Shown here one piece after another: positions 61,959 to 64,000 of a stretch of 64,000 nucleotides of DNA. The notes beneath the pieces were generated by a model, which saw nothing but the letters and a program-made list of their open reading frames with translations, searched no databases and was not told where the DNA came from. The first letter of the stretch is position 1, and every line of letters begins with the position of its first letter. This DNA comes from Legionella tucsonensis (GTDB lineage Bacteria > Pseudomonadota > Gammaproteobacteria > Legionellales > Legionellaceae). The translations under genes and the position numbers were made by a program. The stretch lies in contig NZ_LNZA01000001.1 in assembly GCF_001468035.1 (NCBI RefSeq), positions 2,687,838 through 2,751,837 on the forward strand, in the 5' to 3' direction.

Positions 61959-64000
61959 ATGACAGGAAGCAAAATACAAAGTTTTGATTTATTCAAGGCG
62001 GCTATGGGAAACTCAGAGTATTTAACGGAAATCAATAAGGATAGAGGAAGCCAATCCCAATTTTTAAAAACTCTTGAAGAAGGAAATTTGACACTCCCCA
62101 ATATTCTTGAATCCATTCAAATAGTCAAAAATCCGCAGGTAAAATCGCTCTTGATCATTTACTTATTAAGTCAAAAAGAATTCTTATCTTCTTTAAAAGG
62201 TGATTCAATATTAAACAGATTAACCCTTCCAGATCTCCATATTCCTTCGCGTCTTAATTTCCTGATTCATCAATTAGATTTTAAAACGCTCTCAACTCAA
62301 TTGATTAGTAAATTGGAACCTGAAGCAGCAGTCAGTGTTCTTTGCTCAATTCCTCATTTTCATCAATTAACCAAGACACAAATAGAAGCTTTAATCGAAC
62401 GATATCCCCTCTATGAAAGACACAAGATTCTAACTTATTGGCTCACTCATTTTGTCTCCATGCCTAATGCACATTACATCTTAGCTCATTTAATGAACAT
62501 TGCCGGACATAATATCATTGATGAATTGAGTAAAATGGAATCTAATCAGAAAGAAATAGTCATTCTCAATATTATTGAACATCTAGGATTATTTAATAGC
62601 ATACCTGTTAAATTCCTAGATCATGCAAACAAAGAATCTCATTTGATTTTGGCGATACGCTTTTATCTTAATGGACATTATAATAAAGCCTATGCGAACT
62701 ATATTAATCAATTATCTAAAAGATTATTAGATAAAAACCATTCTTTTTCACTCGAAGCAATTGAGTTACTTTTTTTCCTGAACGATAAACTTGCATTTAA
62801 AGAGTTAGCAAAAAAAACAGCTCATTTAACGAATCGCTATTTAAGAAATAATGCACTAAAAGGAAATGTTGCATTATTTTATCAAAATAATCGAATTAAC
62901 ATCGAAAGAATGCTGCAACATGTTCATTTAAATCCACTTTTTCCTAGGGGAGGAGCAAAAGAACAAAAACCCTCAGCAGATCCCGATGAAAACCCCTTTA
63001 TAGAAGGGTTAATTAAGCATGACAAGTTGATTAATTGTTTTGAGTATTTTTTAATACACTATAAAGGTAATGCTGAGTCAATTGAGAAACTGCTTAATGA
63101 TTACATGGAATTTTATGAGCAATCTGAAAATCTCACAATTCGAGCCAATGCAATACACCATATTGGTTTCATGCTAGGACGTTCTGAATTAGATGGAACG
63201 GTAAAAGAAGCTATATTTACTACTTTTTTAAACCATCCTGATTTTTTTGATGAGCAAGTCAGCTATCAATTATTTTTATTTGATGCAAAGAGAATCATTC
63301 GTTATTTTGGTCTCCGTGGGGGAGCGGAAAATTATCAAAGAGTTATTGATTTGTGTACTTTGGCACTAAAAAATATGAACTCTGAAAAAAATCAAGAAAT
63401 TATTCTCTTTGCTCAAAAAGCACTTTCGGAAGCACAACATGAGTTACATTTTACTAAAGAACAAGGATTCTTTTCTGGATTGATTAAATGGCTCAAACGA
63501 TGTTGGACTTACGGATGGACTGGCCTTTTTAAACCTAACTCACCCGAATACGTCGTTCCAGAATCATTGAACCTTAGAGAAAAAAATAAAAAACCATCCA
63601 ATAATTGGATAAAAAAATCTGTATCAACTCAGGAGTCAGAAAAAAATCTTCCGGATTTATTAAACGAAATCCGTCTGCCATTAACACAAGAAAAATTTAA
63701 AGATATTATTAGGGCTCTAGATAGTTACTCGTTACAAACAACGCCTAAAGAGGAACTGAACACAAGACAAAAACTTCACCGCTTATATCATTATGTAATG
63801 AATCGTAAAGAAGAATATGAAGGACTTTATCAATGGTTAAAAGACAATCAAAATCCATTCATTATAAATCAATTTCGTCTATTGGAGTTGATGTTAAAGG
63901 AAAGACCCCGCTGTGAGGTGGATTCATTACTTGCACAAGTCAATGAAGATTCAGACCATCTACACTATGTTTCCAACGAATTAGATTGTCTGCTGCCTGA
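61959..64000 (+). CDS. large helical protein, unknown function, cut by window end
   Basis: Open for 680 codons to the last base, so the 3' end is missing. AAAAAGGAGAG lies a few bases before the ATG (MTGSKIQSFDLFKAAMGNSE). The sequence is helical throughout with many Leu/Ile pairs and no signal peptide; a Trp-rich, locally hydrophobic stretch (LIKWLKRCWTYGWTGLF) at about residues 509-525 could be a membrane-touching segment. A Lys/Asn-rich linker follows it. The pattern of repeated helical pairs recalls TPR/HEAT-like solenoids, but no repeat unit could be fixed. Function unknown; a Dot/Icm substrate or conserved Legionella protein are both possible. Confidence 0.75.
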   Translation, partial: MTGSKIQSFDLFKAAMGNSEYLTEINKDRGSQSQFLKTLEEGNLTLPNILESIQIVKNPQVKSLLIIYLLSQKEFLSSLKGDSILNRLTLPDLHIPSRLNFLIHQLDFKTLSTQLISKLEPEAAVSVLCSIPHFHQLTKTQIEALIERYPLYERHKILTYWLTHFVSMPNAHYILAHLMNIAGHNIIDELSKMESNQKEIVILNIIEHLGLFNSIPVKFLDHANKESHLILAIRFYLNGHYNKAYANYINQLSKRLLDKNHSFSLEAIELLFFLNDKLAFKELAKKTAHLTNRYLRNNALKGNVALFYQNNRINIERMLQHVHLNPLFPRGGAKEQKPSADPDENPFIEGLIKHDKLINCFEYFLIHYKGNAESIEKLLNDYMEFYEQSENLTIRANAIHHIGFMLGRSELDGTVKEAIFTTFLNHPDFFDEQVSYQLFLFDAKRIIRYFGLRGGAENYQRVIDLCTLALKNMNSEKNQEIILFAQKALSEAQHELHFTKEQGFFSGLIKWLKRCWTYGWTGLFKPNSPEYVVPESLNLREKNKKPSNNWIKKSVSTQESEKNLPDLLNEIRLPLTQEKFKDIIRALDSYSLQTTPKEELNTRQKLHRLYHYVMNRKEEYEGLYQWLKDNQNPFIINQFRLLELMLKERPRCEVDSLLAQVNEDSDHLHYVSNELDCLLP

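Noticed and set aside
1-64000. tRNA genes, CRISPR arrays, insertion sequences, prophage
   Set aside because: No T-loop-like words in tRNA context, no regularly spaced repeats and no transposase- or integrase-like frames were noticed by eye; a tRNAscan run would settle the first point.

Overview
The window looks like a chromosomal segment of a Legionella species. It is AT-rich throughout. It carries Gammaproteobacterial housekeeping blocks in familiar order: ffh, rpsP-rimM-trmD-rplS, fur/bamE with rnfH-ratA, and lptM-dapF. It also holds several very large proteins rich in helix and coiled coil, with no enzyme family recognisable at first sight, of the kind Legionella uses as Dot/Icm effectors, plus an orphan IcmL/DotI-like protein. 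No tRNA, rRNA, CRISPR array, transposase or prophage gene was seen. The genus assignment is inferred from these traits, not from a search.

Layout. 1-3.4 kb: tail of a small membrane protein, a Rap1a/Tai-like periplasmic protein, an AhpD-like protein, a helical protein and an APC amino-acid permease. 3.7-7.2 kb: ffh and the trmD operon, with a long hairpin ahead of rplS and a terminator after it. 7.2-14.1 kb: a YbhFSR-like ABC-2 export cassette (two sister permeases, one ATPase, one cyclic-nucleotide-domain protein) divergent from a lipoprotein adaptor and an outer-membrane channel. 14.2-21.9 kb: an SDR enzyme, two convergent fatty-acid desaturases, an unknown gene, a small secreted protein, a YgjP-like metallopeptidase coupled to a 2OG-Fe(II) oxygenase, and a YadG/YadH ABC pair. 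22.1-31.5 kb: FecR-like protein, CHASE2 adenylate cyclase, a beta-barrel, M48 peptidase with LemA, a DUF2878 protein and uvrA. 31.8-38.5 kb: IcmL-like plus DUF4442 pair and an 1882-residue candidate effector with internal repeats. 38.6-44.5 kb: a complete RND efflux operon. 44.7-48.8 kb: a tightly coupled four-gene operon (KAS III, reductase, metallo-hydrolase, adenylating enzyme) that looks like an uncharacterised acyl pathway. 48.9-52.4 kb: a candidate effector followed by a 2H-phosphoesterase-like protein ending in a CaaX-type box, an entericidin-like lipopeptide and a small secreted protein. 52.6-57.4 kb: MBL hydrolase, second adenylate cyclase, fur, bamE, rnfH, ratA and an esterase. 57.5-64 kb: a 976-residue candidate effector with a hydrolase-like Ser/Asp/His pattern, lptM, dapF, and a large unknown gene cut by the window end.

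Themes. Two full export systems and two outer-membrane channels serve envelope traffic. Two class III cyclases and one protein with two cyclic-nucleotide-type domains point to second-messenger signalling. Four or more long genes without recognisable metabolic function, one carrying a host-lipidation-like C-terminus and one a hydrolase-like core, are the best places to look for undescribed host-directed activities. The KAS III operon is the best candidate for an undescribed metabolic pathway.
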